The notes: generated by a model from the sequence alone, not told the origin. A stretch of 64,000 nt of DNA from Tomocerus qinae (GCA_020055645.1 CM034546.1:6696001-6760000); one strand, 5' to 3'; numbered from the stretch's first letter, positions 11,961 to 23,688 are shown. Translations and numbers: made by a program.

Positions 11961-13315
11961 AAGGATTTCTTATTGCATGGTAAGTCAAAGTTTTGACATT
12001 AAAGAGTTTTGACATTAAAGATAATATGAGGATTTTTGTTGAGGGGTATTGCCAACTGGGAATGGACTGTCAGTCGTTCCAAAGTGACGTTGGAAGAGCT
12101 GATGTTGCTGATGGAGGTGGTGGTGATGGTAGGGTGTCCGTTAAGTCTACGAACTCCCGTCACCATCTCCAGAAACTTCTACACTCCGAATCTTAAACGA
12201 CAAGCTTACTCAGCACAAAATAATTATCTACACGCCAACAGCTACTGCCTCCTGTAGAATATTTTAAATAATCACGAGCTCCATGTCATGTACTGCAAAC
12301 CTATCACTGCAAACATTACAGCCTTGTTGTGTTTTACTTTCTAAATAAAATAAACTATTGAATGGAAATACTAGTTTTGATATTATTTTTAAATGTATCA
12401 ATAAAATATATATCAATTAAAATTGTTCAAGCATCGTTAGTTTCATTGACATCATTGGTTGCGTATTGTCTTGGTTGTTGTTGCGGGTTTGTGTGGATGT
12501 AGGTCTGACTCTGCGACCTATAATAATAAAAATTGCAATAGAAAAATTATTACATGTTAACCGAGACTTATTAACAGGGAAACTGCTTATCAAAACACTA
12601 TAAATTAACAAAACCCGAAATTACTTTTAAATATAATCTAGAATTTCATACGAAAACAAGAATAATACATATTATCTAGTTCTTCCTTTTTACAAGTCAC
12701 ATAAAGTATTTTTGGTCTAGGTAAAATAATCAAGGAAGATCAAAATTTTACTATTCAATTTATGAGAAGTATGGAGAGAAGGATGAGTGGAGAAAATCAA
12801 TGAGAGAGAGTTTCTATTTTAGAAAACAATAACAGAAGAAAAACTCAATCGATCTTAGTTTATTAGTATAAGATACAAAGTTCTTATACCCAAAAAGGGT
12901 GTGAAGAATTTAGAACAGTTATTTAAACATAAACAATATTTTTAGGTGACACTACATAGTTGTTACATCAGTCTTTAAATTATGAAGGTTAACAAGTGGA
13001 TTCAAGGAAAATACCGACGCAGCATAACTTAGTTTAGTTGCTGCATAACATAGGTAGGTAACAATGAAATACCAAATACTATGAAATACTAAGAATGAAA
13101 AACAAATGAAATAATAAATATGAAATAATAAAAACAATGAAAATGATAAAATGGGAATAAAAGATATAATTATTTACCAATTGTCAAGAAAGAGTGATAA
13201 ACAACAACACGAAAGGAGAAACAAAACAATACTGTTATTGTTAGTTCCTCCTTTCTACTTGTGCTGCTTGTGTTGGTTGGTGGGTAGTATGGGTTGGAAA
13301 GAGTACTATACAAGA
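11961..13315. other. Gene-free spacer
   Basis: No supported gene. The short frames near 12000-12260 are low-complexity and have no domain. Confidence 0.4.
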
Positions 13316-13375
13316 AATGGCCTACGTGCTGGGTCTAAGTGAATGGTTAAGAAACTTAGCCTCACGTAGGCCATT
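13316..13375. repeat. Short inverted repeat
   Basis: AATGGCCTACGTG (13316-13328) pairs perfectly with CACGTAGGCCATT (13363-13375) around a 34-base loop. Weak complementarity continues outside. Probably a transposon end-pair or chance hairpin. Confidence 0.45.
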
Positions 13376-14126
13376 CACTGAGCCAACCAGTCCAGCCAAT
13401 TAAGTTATCGACTAAATTGGTAAATTAATTTTCAAATGAAATGAAAAAATAAATACATGAATGGGACAAAATTGATTAAGAAATACAAAATAATAAAAGT
13501 TTGGAGGGAAAATAAAAAATAACTGAGATAAAGTTAAAAATAATGTGATATAAAATAATGGGACGGATAAGAATATTTCTTTTTTCCTATTTAAATTCCT
13601 TCTTTACTTAATATCATATTCATCTGTTCATAATACATACATCTTTTTCTTTTTTCGTTCTTGTTCTTCTTTTTCTTCTTCTATTTCTTCTTCTTTTTCG
13701 TCTTAAATTAAGTTTATTTTTGCACCACAATCATTCAACATAATATCATCATGAGACTATCAGACTGGTGCTTTGCATTTAGAGATGCCTGCAATGAAGG
13801 TCATTAAGGTACAAGAAAAATGCATTCATCTTTGCCGGCTAAATATATTGCAGAGGATTTAGCAGAAAACATTGCCACCGTGCCTCCTTCCGAATGGCAC
13901 CATGGGTTAGGTTAGGTTATGGATAGGTTAGGGCCATGGGACACATCCGTGAATGTTACACTAACCCTCCTTTGATTGCAAAAAAATTTCAAGCAACTCG
14001 GTTTATTGCCTCTAAATTTGTTCCTGCAGCCTTGTCACAATACACTAGAACACTTATACAACTTTTCAAGCATCTACTCACTGGTTTCAATGCTAGGCAA
14101 AAATTATTAAACCTATTGTTTAATAT
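13376..14126. other. Gene-free spacer with a pyrimidine-rich tract
   Basis: A TTC/TTCTT-rich tract lies at about 13635-13705 and a short GGTTAGGTTAGG stretch at about 13905-13920. No supported gene. Confidence 0.4.
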
Positions 14127-14176
14127 GTCCCATGTTGAAGACAGCAAAAATGCCTGCTGTCTTTAACATGGGACAA
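14127..14176. repeat. Near-perfect 21-bp stem hairpin
   Basis: TGTCCCATGTTGAAGACAGCA pairs with the inverse sequence ending ACATGGGACA around an 8-base loop, with one internal mismatch. The loop and stem are too short for an ordinary miRNA precursor. More likely a collapsed foldback element. Confidence 0.45.
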
Positions 14177-14639
14177 ATTAGGGACATTTGCTAATTTTTT
14201 GTATTCCAAGGGCTTCCTCAAAAATTGTTACTTTCTTTAACACCATTAGGTTAGAAATGGGAATCGATGACCAATTTTATTATATATGTGATCAAGCCCA
14301 AGATAATATTAGAATGAAAAAAAGCGACGCACTGGTCGCATTCTTCAGTCTTTTCGACAAATGAAGAAGTTCGTCAAATGTAGTCAGATCACAAAGGCCT
14401 TATAAAACTGTTACTATAGGTCCACATCAAAAAATTAGGTAAATTGATTACTATACCGATACAGATGCTGAAAGGACCTACCGCTACTGGCATTCCTTCC
14501 GATATGGAAGGAGGCGAGGAACTTAAAGGTAAGGTATTCTCCAAGTACCAATTTTCAACTTTCAAAAAACCCATCTGCTTCTTCTACTGCACCTTGCCCA
14601 TGTTTTTCTACTAAACCTGGAAAAACTGAAAAAGCCACA

Positions 14640-15505
14640 TGTTCTAAAACTGAACATGGAACATCACCTCAAACTGAACATGCAACTAAAACAAGAAAAC
14701 GATCCAAGTCTAAAACTGCACCATGCTTTTCGAAATCGAAACTTACACCAGATACCAAAATCGGCACAAGAGGACAACGAAAGGTCTTATATAAAAATTA
14801 AAGAAATTTTGAAAACTCCTTCAAACAGCGCTTGTTTCCCTCCTCTTGAGCGTACGATTCAAAAACCCCACAGACACTCGAAATTCAAAAATTAAGATCT
14901 GTAGTTGAAAATTTTGACAATCTTTCCACAGTCCTTTCAGATGGAGAATATTCTTTAGCTAATATACTCTTTGAAACTTCTCTGTTTAATTTTTTTGCCC
15001 CTAGGGTAGTAGTTAATGGAATAAAATACAACTTAGAATATAATGAACTTTGCTCTGCCTGTCGGAACCCGGATACTGAAAAGGAAGACTTATACCACAT
15101 AATTTGTAAATGCCTACCGTATTAACCTTTCAGGGACACGTTGTTACCCGCTACTAATTTGACTAAAAACAACTTCTACACTCTTTTTGAGGTTGAAGAC
15201 AAAAAAGGCCTAGCGGACATTTACAATTACCTTACGGTATGTGGTACGGACCTTCAAGCTTAGAGCATGGGTTATAAATGAGTAGCATTGCCAATCCATA
15301 CCTTACCTTAGGATTAGACTTATTTGTATTTGATAATCTACTTAAACACAATGGTATGATATAAGATATTTGGATATGGTTACATTATATTGATAATAAT
15401 AATATGATTTTTGTCTTAATTTTTTGCAAATTGATTCCCTGTGTAATGAATGTTAATTCAAAAAGCACAATAAAAAATATCTATATCTATCTATCTATCT
15501 ATACA
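14640..15505 (+). mobile_element. Truncated non-LTR retrotransposon (LINE), 3' part
   Basis: From about 14868 to 15263 one frame reads as the C-terminal end of a LINE reverse-transcriptase ORF, with a zinc-knuckle pattern CSACRNPDTEKEDLYHIICK (C-x2-C-x12-H-x4-C) as in Jockey/CR1/R1-like elements. A stop codon at about 15122 interrupts the frame, which continues to TAG at 15261. A roughly 240-bp 3' untranslated region follows and ends in an (ATCT)n tail at 15478-15503, a usual LINE 3' end. The 5' side is a Lys/Thr-rich stretch in other frames. A dead 5'-truncated copy. Confidence 0.65.
15478..15503. repeat. (ATCT)n microsatellite at the LINE tail
   Basis: TATCTATATCTATCTATCTA-type run directly after CAATAAAAAA at the end of the LINE 3' untranslated region. 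Confidence 0.8.
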
Positions 15506-15585
15506 CTTTCAGCATTTCAATATTATTTCATCTTTACTTTTATATTTATTATTATATATCCATCAAAGCAGTGTGCAAAAAGATT

Positions 15586-15652
15586 GTCAGGAGTGGAATT
15601 CGAACCCATGCCCTCATACGAGGAATGGAACTTAAACCCACCGCCTTAGACC
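15586..15652 (-). pseudogene. tRNA-Leu(UAA)-derived sequence, 5' end lost
   Basis: The minus strand from 15652 to 15586 reads as the 3' four-fifths of a tRNA-Leu: GGTCTAAGGC (end of the D arm), an anticodon stem-loop GTGGG-TTTAAGT-TCCAT with anticodon TAA (15632-15634), a long type-II variable arm, a T arm with the B-box GGTTCGAATTCC, and acceptor strand TCCTGAC. The 5' acceptor strand and the first part of the D arm are replaced by unrelated sequence, so no full cloverleaf can form. It is a pseudogene or the head of a tRNA-derived SINE. Confidence 0.65.
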
Positions 15653-15659
15653 AAAAATA

Positions 15660-17512
15660 CTAACTAACTACAAAATGTTCCAATTCCCAACCCAACCTAA
15701 CCTCTTATGCTTTAAACTTTGAGCCAAATATCTAGTTGGCTTTTCGCTTAAATCGCTAAAGGCTCCATTGCCTCTTAAACTCTACATACTCTCTTAGACT
15801 TCCAAAATTTAGCCAATCAACAACCCTTTAGCAAAGAGACTGAAGGGCCCAATGCTTCCACATAATTTTAAGTTGGGTAAGGTAAGATTATGGTGGCTAC
15901 CGTTATGATAATTGTAATGATAACGTTGTTTTATACGATTTTTATACCCTTCTAGAAACTATTCCGTTTTAAGAAAAAATGTCGAGATTTTATTTTACTT
16001 TTTGCATATTTTATATTTCCTTCATCCTATTGACGTTAGTGTTAACTGTTTTACTCTGCGGACTACAAACTACAAGATGGTTCCGTTCCGATGTTAGACA
16101 AGGCCTGAAGCAGAAGGCAGAGGCTTTGGTGTAGGAACTCCGTCTAAAAAATAATAACAATAATATTTTTTTTGCTTGGAGTATTTGGAGTTGCATCTAT
16201 GACTTCCATCCCCTCACGGTGGGTTCTATACTAAACTTGAATTGCATTTTGTCATTTTGGCCTTTTGTACGAAATAATGTATATAAACAAAATATTCTCA
16301 CAACAATACATGACCCAAGATTTTTAGGATTTGGAAGGACCTCTTGTAACAGACGACTTGTTGTGGATCGTCCCTACTCCTTAAAGGACAAACCTAAAAA
16401 ATAAATGTCAGACTTTACCCAAGGATTGTAAATGCCTTCCTATTCAATCAACAGTGCACTAATCCCGTGATATTCATTCACCCAAAAATCAGTTAAGTAG
16501 TTAAACGATAATCAATTCACAACACTAAGCACACTAAAAACACAATAATAATAGTGATTATTTATTTAAAAATTCAATTACTGGAAAAAGACGCGTCAAA
16601 ACAAAAGGCTATATAGATTGGCTTGATTATCAACGAAAAAATAATGTTGGATGTATGACCCCATGTATAGATAATCGAGTAATGCCAACACAAGAAAATC
16701 AGAGAAGGATGCAATAGCTCATAAAATAGATCAAGACTCAAAGATTACCAAGTGCGTACACCGGAGAAGAAGGTTAGGTTAGTTGGGCCAGTTGCTACGT
16801 TTTCCAAGATAAAAACATCAATATGCAGCACAAGACAAAATACAATCGAAAGCGTGTGAAGGGCAAGGTATTACGGAACTGTGGTTTTGGATATTTAGGG
16901 GTTGGCGTGTATCATCATTACATTCAAATTCTGTAATCACTGAAAAATTATTTCATATTTACATTTCAAGTATTATCAGCCGTCATCGTTTTCTTGAATC
17001 GTGTGAAAATCATTGAACATAAGTGTTTTAAGTAAAGTGAGTAAAAAAGAACGAATTTGAATAATTTGTAAATGATAAGTAACCGGGAATTGGAAAAATC
17101 AGGCAGCAAATTTCTAAGTATTTTCAAAACCAGTCACTATTTGCCTTTTTTTACCTAACCTAATGAAATTGAAACAACCAAACATTTATTATGAAAATAG
17201 GATTAGGTTAAACTGAATTGTGAATGTCATATGAGTAACTTTAGTTTAAAATTGAATTTTGAATCTTATATGATTGAATTGTGTATGGTATATTATTACA
17301 GTAAAAGTGGGGTAGTAGGGCGGAAAAAAATTTATAACTCTCTGGACTGAATGGGTTGAGGGTAATTCCTATACGTAAACTGCAGTTTTGGCCCTCATAT
17401 TTTGGTGTAGATTATTCTACACAATTACGGTTTCCTAACTACCACATTAAAGTTATGGAATCTATCTTTGGTGATATTTAGTGCTTAAAATAAACCATGT
17501 TTAAAAATAACT
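15660..17512. other. Gene-free spacer
   Basis: AT-rich, with no frame longer than about 60 codons and no paired repeats that I can support. Confidence 0.4.
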
Positions 17513-18475
17513 GTGCCTTATAAATTTACTAACATGTCTAAAGTGAAATGCACTACCTGCTACGACAATGTAAACGATAGGTCTGGTGTGGGTATTGTGG
17601 TAATCCGTTTCCTCATAGCTGTGCACCAAGGTATGTTAAGGATCTATGTAACTATATCTGGATTTGCAATGACTGTAAGGTATGTAAAGTCTCGATATTT
17701 TCTCTGCATAATAGAATTGAACTGGAAAATAAGGTAAAACTTTTGAAATCTGATGATAATGACCATATTACTCATCAACCAGACCTTATAACTAGTAACA
17801 TTAGTTCCAATTCTGCAAAAATTGGTAAACTAGAGCAAAAAATCGAAATAGAGAGTCGTAAGCATAATACTATAGTACGAAGAGTGGACTTTTCTCATTG
17901 TGACCCAAACTAATTATGTACCAATTACTGAACTGACAGATATTTTGCTAAGTATTAATTGTAGTATAGGTTACGTAAGAGATGTGTTCGTTCTAGTAGG
18001 AGGCATAAATAGAATTATAAAGCTTACATTTACTAGCCTAATGGAACGTTGGACAGTACTATTGTCAATCTAACTAAACAGCAAGTTGCTGAAAATAAAC
18101 TTAAGAGAAATAAATTGGTCATTTAAAATTTTTAATTTAATTGTTCTTAATATTATTGATAATGAACTACCTACCTCTATTGTAAGCCCTACCCAAGATA
18201 ACATTGTACATAGAAATGTCGACCCTGAAATTGATATTGAACCTTCCACATCTAAAATTGCTCTGATGCGTAATAATAATAATGAGAAAATGATTCACGA
18301 GTTACCATTAGAAAAAAATCGAACTTTTTTCAGAACAGAAAGCCAATAAAGGCACTACCATAGCACATGTAATTGTTCGTGCACTTGAAAATAAAGTATT
18401 TCAAATCTCCTATCATTTACATGCTAACCAAATCTATATATTATGTATTACAGAAACATGGTTAAACGACCTTAT
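17513..18475 (+). mobile_element. Decayed LINE copy: ORF1 with PHD-like finger and start of ORF2 endonuclease
   Basis: Starting with MSKVKCTTCYDNVN at about 17534, the sequence continues after a frame change as CGYCGNPFPHSCAP and then W-x-C-x2-C, giving a PHD-like zinc finger. A coiled-coil-like segment follows (about 17700-17880), then acidic and Asn-rich sequence to 18347. At about 18370-18470 the frame reads LENKVFQISYHL and then ITETWLND, the usual N-terminal motif of a LINE apurinic-type endonuclease. The copy stops there, so it is truncated at its 3' side and has several frame changes. Jockey/CR1-type elements have this ORF1 layout. Confidence 0.55.
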
Positions 18476-18599
18476 TATAACGACCTTTTTGCTTTTATAT
18501 TAAGAGCTACATCCATATAACCGTACGTGATTACTTCTTAAAGAATTGATTTCCTCGAAGCATTCAAAAGTTTCCCTTTTGTATATTGAATAAGCTGAA

Positions 18600-18910
18600 C
18601 CCAATACTTGTTATTTATATGCTAATTTATAAATTTATTTTCAACCTTTGAATTAGGATGTAGATGCAAGGCAGGACAACAAACTAGAATTTATCATATG
18701 TCTATTTGCATGATATTGATAATAATCAAACGATCATATTTAAACGTGTTTGCCTGCAGGTATCCTTTTACAAAGTCTAGACGTGCAGAAGTTTGCGGAA
18801 ACTGGTTCCTATTGCTGCGTCAGAAATGTGTATGTTGAATTCAACCGATAGTAATTTATAAATTTATTTTCAAAATCTGAAGTAGGGTAGTGTATAAAGG
18901 CAGCTAAATA
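18600..18910. repeat. Direct repeat of unknown type
   Basis: The stretch TAATTTATAAATTTATTTTC at about 18629 and again at about 18852 is followed by similar sequence in both places (GAATTAGG/GAAGTAGG, then AAGGCAG). The two copies, about 223 bp apart, look like a decayed tandem duplication. Confidence 0.4.
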
Positions 18911-18964
18911 ATAAATTCCAAAAATCTCTTCAAGGAGGAGTGCAACAAGTAATAATGAAGAAAA

Positions 18965-19225
18965 TTGGCTTTTTTGAGACAAAACTTTTCGTTTTTCAGA
19001 TTTAGGAGTGACCCTGGGAATATTCCCATTTACCAACCCACATTTATTGATGTCCAGGAAATTTTGGAAATTATGGGAAATAAAGCCCAAAAATTTGAAT
19101 TTTGCCTTACTTTTGGCTCTATTTCCTACAATATCCTAAACTTCTAATTTCCCACTACATGGTGATACTCACATTTCGTAGTAAGAAATGGGAAACTTCC
19201 CGTTAGTGGTATTGCCTAGTCGAAA
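18965..19225. repeat. Dispersed repeat, related to 28378-28675
   Basis: Shares diverged blocks with sequence inside the first esterase intron: GGAAATTATGGGAAATAAAG at one end and AATGGGAAACTTCCCGTTAG against AATGGGAAATTTCCCATTGG at the other. No coding potential; family unknown. Confidence 0.4.
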
Positions 19226-19784
19226 CCTTGGGATTGGCTTCTCGATCCGCCCCCTACTGAATAAGTGCGTTTGAGCAGACAGTGTATAAATATGCCGTAA
19301 ATATTTTCGAATGACGCGTGCCCAAAATACGGTAAATGACGTGCCACAAACAGTGTATTCATTAGCAATGTGAAACAATTGAAATAATTATTTCTATCGT
19401 TGTGCTGTGCATTATTAATTATTAGTGACCTATTACAATGTTTAAACTAAATATTAATGTGTAAAATGTCACATTATTCACGACTTATGGTGTCAATTTT
19501 TTTAAAAAACTGTTAAAACACAAAAAGGAATTTACGGCATGCCTCCTTAAATTAAATTAATAAATGAAGCAAATTGCTTTAGAATGAATAAAACATGAAT
19601 AAAAATGAATAAAACAAATTTAAATTGCCATATACATGTGGCATTTCAGAAACACTCGGTATTCGACCACCTGTGGCTGTGACAGAACAAAAAGCTGGTT
19701 TTAATTAACGAATGTATATTTGCATGATAATACAATTGTGAAGTGAAGGTTATCTCAATTGAAAACATAATTTATGTACCTTAG

Positions 19785-19818
19785 CCGCTTTCGACAAAAT
19801 CATATTGTCGTCTTCATG
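19785..19818 (-). ncRNA. Hammerhead-like hairpin motif
   Basis: The minus strand reads CCATGAAGA, then CGACAA-loop-TTGTCG, then AAAGC. The middle forms a clean 6-bp hairpin where helix II of a hammerhead would be, and GAAAGC follows. The CTGATGA block is damaged (CATGAAGA), so this copy should be inactive. The setting is like the two other minus-strand motifs at 9336 and 11748. Confidence 0.3.
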
Positions 19819-19829
19819 GAATCTAAAAC

Positions 19830-20227
19830 TTAAATGATAATGCAGATAATTATCATAAATTTAATTATCTGAATAATCATTCTAGTTTTAAATGACTTTT
19901 AAATTGACAGCCTTTATTAGTTGACAAAGAATTGTTATAATCATGAGTTGGAATTATATAAGATATTTACTTTGCATGATAATGACCAAACGGTCACACC
20001 TAATTGTGTTGGTTATAATTATAAGCATCGGCACACAGGAGTTCTTTCACATTAAAACAGTCTGGGAGCATAAAAATTTACAGCAACTGCACGACTTCTT
20101 CTGTGTGTGGATATACATCAAAATTTTCACCTGATACTAACCACCTACACAAAATTGTTTTAGATTATTTGCTTCCTTTTTAAGCTCGCTAGTTAGTAAA
20201 ATAGTAAAATATCTTTAAAACTATAAA
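19830..20227. other. Spacer upstream of the trypsin gene
   Basis: No supported feature other than the presumed promoter; no clear TATA box at a fitting distance. Confidence 0.35.
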
Positions 20228-21541
20228 ATGATGAATTACTACATATTTAGTTTGTCTTTCTTGGTTCTCTGCAAATTCTTTTCGGGTACGTCATTTTCTT
20301 CAGATAAGCATTTTTGTGGCATTTACAAATATGCACAAAAATCACTTTTCTTTTTGCTGTAATATGTATCTGTGTAAACTAGAATTATTCACTATGTTAC
20401 CAATTTAATAAACGCTTCGGAATTAATTTTCAAACATTTTATTAGATTTTAAGATATCTTGTCTAAAGTGCCTAAATAATTAAGAAACTGCAAAAAAATA
20501 AGGTCATCAGATAGATTCAATTGATTCTAATCTATTCTTTTACAGCAAAGGCCAATAATATCACAACGAGAATAGTCGGTGGGACGGAAACTGTTCGTGG
20601 TGAGTTTCCATGGATCGTTCAAATAGCTATTGACGGAGTCCCTAGCTGTGGAGGGTCCATCGTCAATCAGAATTGGATCGTAACTGCTGTAATCATCCAA
20701 TTTACCTTTTAAAAATAATAGGCAAAAACACAATTCGAAATTCTTAATCTTCCTTTAGGCTCACTGCTCAACTTTTGGAATCTCTTCATATGCCGTAACT
20801 GCTGGAGAACACGATCTGCGAATTAGTGAAGGGTCCGAACAGAATCGAACCGTTAGTAAAATAGTCATACACCCAAATTACAACAGGTAATACTAACGTT
20901 ATTCACATTACTATGACATTTAAAAACCTAAATTTTTTTTTGATTTTGACGCCCAACTCGAATGGTACAGTAGCATATAATCAGACATAATACGTGTTCC
21001 ATTTTATTTTTCAGAAATACATTTCAAAACGACATCGCTGTGTGGAGAGTGAATGTTCCTTTCAAGTTCAATCGGTTTGTCCAACCAGTTGTACTGGCGG
21101 GGGTATTGAATATTCTGGATTTCATTACATCTCTTTTTTTGAAGAGCGGCGTAGCGGTGGGGTGGGGCCATGTGTCGAATATGGGAACCCCATCTCCAGT
21201 TCTAAGGAAGGTGACATTACCCATAGTGCCTACTCCTTCCTGCCGGTCTCAATTTCAAGGGAGATTTGATATCGTGGATGGAATGATATGTGCGGGCAGC
21301 GTGGGTCGAGACTCCTGCCAAGGAGACAGTGGGGGTCCTTTGATGCGTCTCAGAACTTTGATTGGCGTTGTCTCCGTTGGAATTGGATGCGATTCCGGAT
21401 TTCCCGGCAGTACGATTTATATTTTATTCCTTCTCAGAAATTTCAAAAAGGTTAAATTTTTAAAAGTTTATTCTATTGCTTACAGTTTACTCTGATGTTG
21501 CCTACTATTCGCCTTGGATACTTTTACAAACTATTAACTGA
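20228..21541 (+). CDS. Trypsin-like serine protease (secreted)
   Basis: Five exons (20228-20285, 20546-20688, 20759-20886, 21015-21409, 21486-21541) joined by GT-AG introns keep one frame and give 259 residues. Exon 1 encodes a signal peptide (MMNYYIFSLSFLVLCKFFSG). Cleavage after Arg28 would free the mature start IVGG, so the propeptide is very short. Catalytic residues are present: His69 in TAAHC (the codons are split over an intron), Asp116 in NDIAVW and Ser215 in GDSGGP. The residue six before Ser215 is Asp209, the S1-pocket position that gives trypsin specificity. The usual SWG near the substrate cleft is SVG. The last exon gives PG-IYSDVAYYSPWI, the standard C-terminal end. Likely a digestive or defence protease; complete as it stands. 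Confidence 0.9.
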
Positions 21542-22508
21542 ATTAGGAATATATTTATACATTTAAAATATTCGAAATTCATTTTAAAAATTTGAATTAG
21601 GTTTTACAAATTCGAAATGCATTTTAAAATTTCGTAATAAATTTTAATCACTTTATCCGCAACTCACAAAAGAGATGCCTATTTTTGATGTTTTGCTATC
21701 TGGAAATATAGATGCATATTAAAGTGGTACCCTGAAATTGTAATCAATATGACATTCTTATTGTAAGAGGTAAAATTTCTATACATAGTTTCCTGGAATT
21801 CCTTGCTCATTTTCAAAACAAACGGTCCAAAATCTGAAAGATCTAGGTCATTATTATTAATGGAGTAGTAATTATTATCTAGACATGATGAGACAAACCT
21901 TTGTGGGTTAATAATAAATGAGTTGAGTCAATTTAGTAGGAGTATTATCATTTCATTTTCAATAAGTCATTGTAAATGCAAACGGGTGTAGGAACAGAGT
22001 TGCTAGATTTTCTCAATCCAAACTAGAATTTTGTAGCCTCATAAGCCATTTCATAAGCCATGTTTAGTAGTTTAATTGAACAACTATATCACTAAGTAGG
22101 ATAGTTAGGACGACTCGCCATTCGCCAATATAAAGCGTCTCTACATTTTAGGGCTAAAAAAATTGGGAATACATTTAACGAAGAAATTTAAACAAGGAAT
22201 TGGAAGGAAATGAATTAGGCCCGCAGGTGCTTGAAAGGAAATAAACCAGGAAATGAAGTAGGAACGAAGTTGCAAGGAAATGGATGGAATAGGAAGTAAG
22301 AAACATGGAAGGAATTAAACTAGGCAGAAAATTAAGTAGGAACGAATTAATTTAGAAATTGGGCTGTTGGAAACAATAACTTATTTATTAAAATATACAA
22401 TAGGACTCTAATCTGTCAAAGCATAATGTGAAACTAATTTAAGGTCTAGAAACCAATAATTCGCATATTTTGAAAACCACAAATTCTCTTGTTAATGAGA
22501 GAATTTTG
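21542..22508. other. Spacer containing part of the IR-block upstream region
   Basis: No gene. From about 22130 to 22340 a purine-rich tract with GGAAGGAAATGAATTAGG-like and AAATAAACCAGGAAATGAAG segments matches the upstream regions of the two intact IR copies (about 32120-32320 and 42390-42690), so the block shared by the copies includes non-coding DNA. Confidence 0.5.
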
Positions 22509-23354
22509 CACCACCAGCCATTAGACAATTTGAGGATTTTAACGAACTCATTGAAAATAATTACAGGTTGTTGTGTCAGAGAAATAAGCGAATTGGTGTA
22601 TTTGAGGACATGTCTGATTTTTTCATCAAACATAAAATATTGGAAAAACTGAATTACATTGAATTGAATTACAATGAGTGTTTACATTTACGATTGGGAA
22701 ATAGAAGATCCTGCTAAGCGCTTTGGAAATGATGAAATTGCTGTTAATGAAGTAGGATTGAAATTGTTGACTAATTATACATTAAAGTTATTTTTCTTTA
22801 CACAAAATGAAGAGGCTCAATATCGTGTACCTATGTTTGCAAAAATGACCTCTGTTGACGCAGTTTGCAGCACTAAAAAAACAATCACCTTAAATACCGA
22901 AGCTTCGACGTTTCAATTTTGTTGTCGATACAATTTCATAGATTATTTCCGGCGACTGTTGGAGGAAGGATTATTTAGTAATTGGGAGGAACAATATAAA
23001 TATGGAAGTGATTTACCTAGTATTCAGCCCTTTTACAAAATGAAGTTCGAGGGAACTTTAGATCCTCCGATAAGTCTCAACATGAAAATTCAAGCAATTT
23101 TTATTTTATGTGGTTATCTTATTCTTGGTTCATGTATTATGCTTCTTCTGGGATTCTTTTCTCATAAATTATTTTTATCATTTCCTCGCTTTAACTGGAG
23201 AATATTAGCATTTTCATATCGACCTCATCGTTTTAGTTTTTCTGATACCCTAGGAAGAGCATTAACACAATTTGAATTCTTTGGTTGGAGATTATTTACT
23301 ATCATTATAAATTTTGTACATAGTTTTACTCTTTTTTCAGAAGGCTTGTCTTAA
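22509..23354 (+). pseudogene. 5'-truncated ionotropic receptor copy
   Basis: Homologous to the IR at 32695-34566 from its residue about 396 (APPDIRQFEDFNEL) to the C-terminus. Everything upstream (signal peptide, N-terminal domain, first two membrane segments, pore) is missing. A short insertion and a frame change lie near 22645-22680. From 22674 the frame is open to TAA at 23352 and keeps the ligand-binding S2 part, the final membrane helix (IQAIFILCGYLILGSCIMLL) and a 60-residue cytoplasmic tail. The truncated protein could not form a channel. Nucleotide identity to the 32.7-kb copy is high by eye, so the duplication is fairly young. Confidence 0.85.
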
Positions 23355-23457
23355 AAAGCTAATGTTTCATTTATAATTAAAAGCTAGGTTGTACTGTCAA
23401 AAATTTCTACTCTTAAAAAATTTTTGTACCTATCAGAATATGAGATGATAGTTTTTC

Positions 23458-23688
23458 CATATCGTCCTTTAAGGAACCAAATAGCCTATCTCCACTTTTC
23501 GTTTTGTGTACGAAATAGCCTAAATCCATTTTTCGTTTTGAGGACGAAATAGCCTATCTCCATTTTTCGTTTTGTGGACGAAATAGCCTATCTTCATAGC
23601 CTAGACTCTCTCGACAAAGCACCTATACATGGCGCAGCATTTAGGCTCCATGGCGTATAGGCTATTTGGTTCCTTAAGGGACGATATG
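23458..23688. mobile_element. 231-bp MITE with 32-bp inverted repeats and internal tandem repeats
   Basis: Ends start CATATCGTCCYTTAAGGAAC and pair over 32 bp with one mismatch (23458-23489, 23657-23688). Inside are about three tandem copies of a 35-bp unit with CGAAATAGCCTA and TTTTTCGTTTTGWGGACGAA. It lies in the 3' flank of the IR pseudogene. The same flank next to the 34.5-kb IR (about 34790) lacks it, which supports insertion after the IR copies separated. No target duplication is clear. Confidence 0.75.

Noticed and set aside
13900-13925. GGTTAGGTTAGG as interstitial telomere repeat
   Set aside because: Only about two and a half units and no longer array; too short to support.
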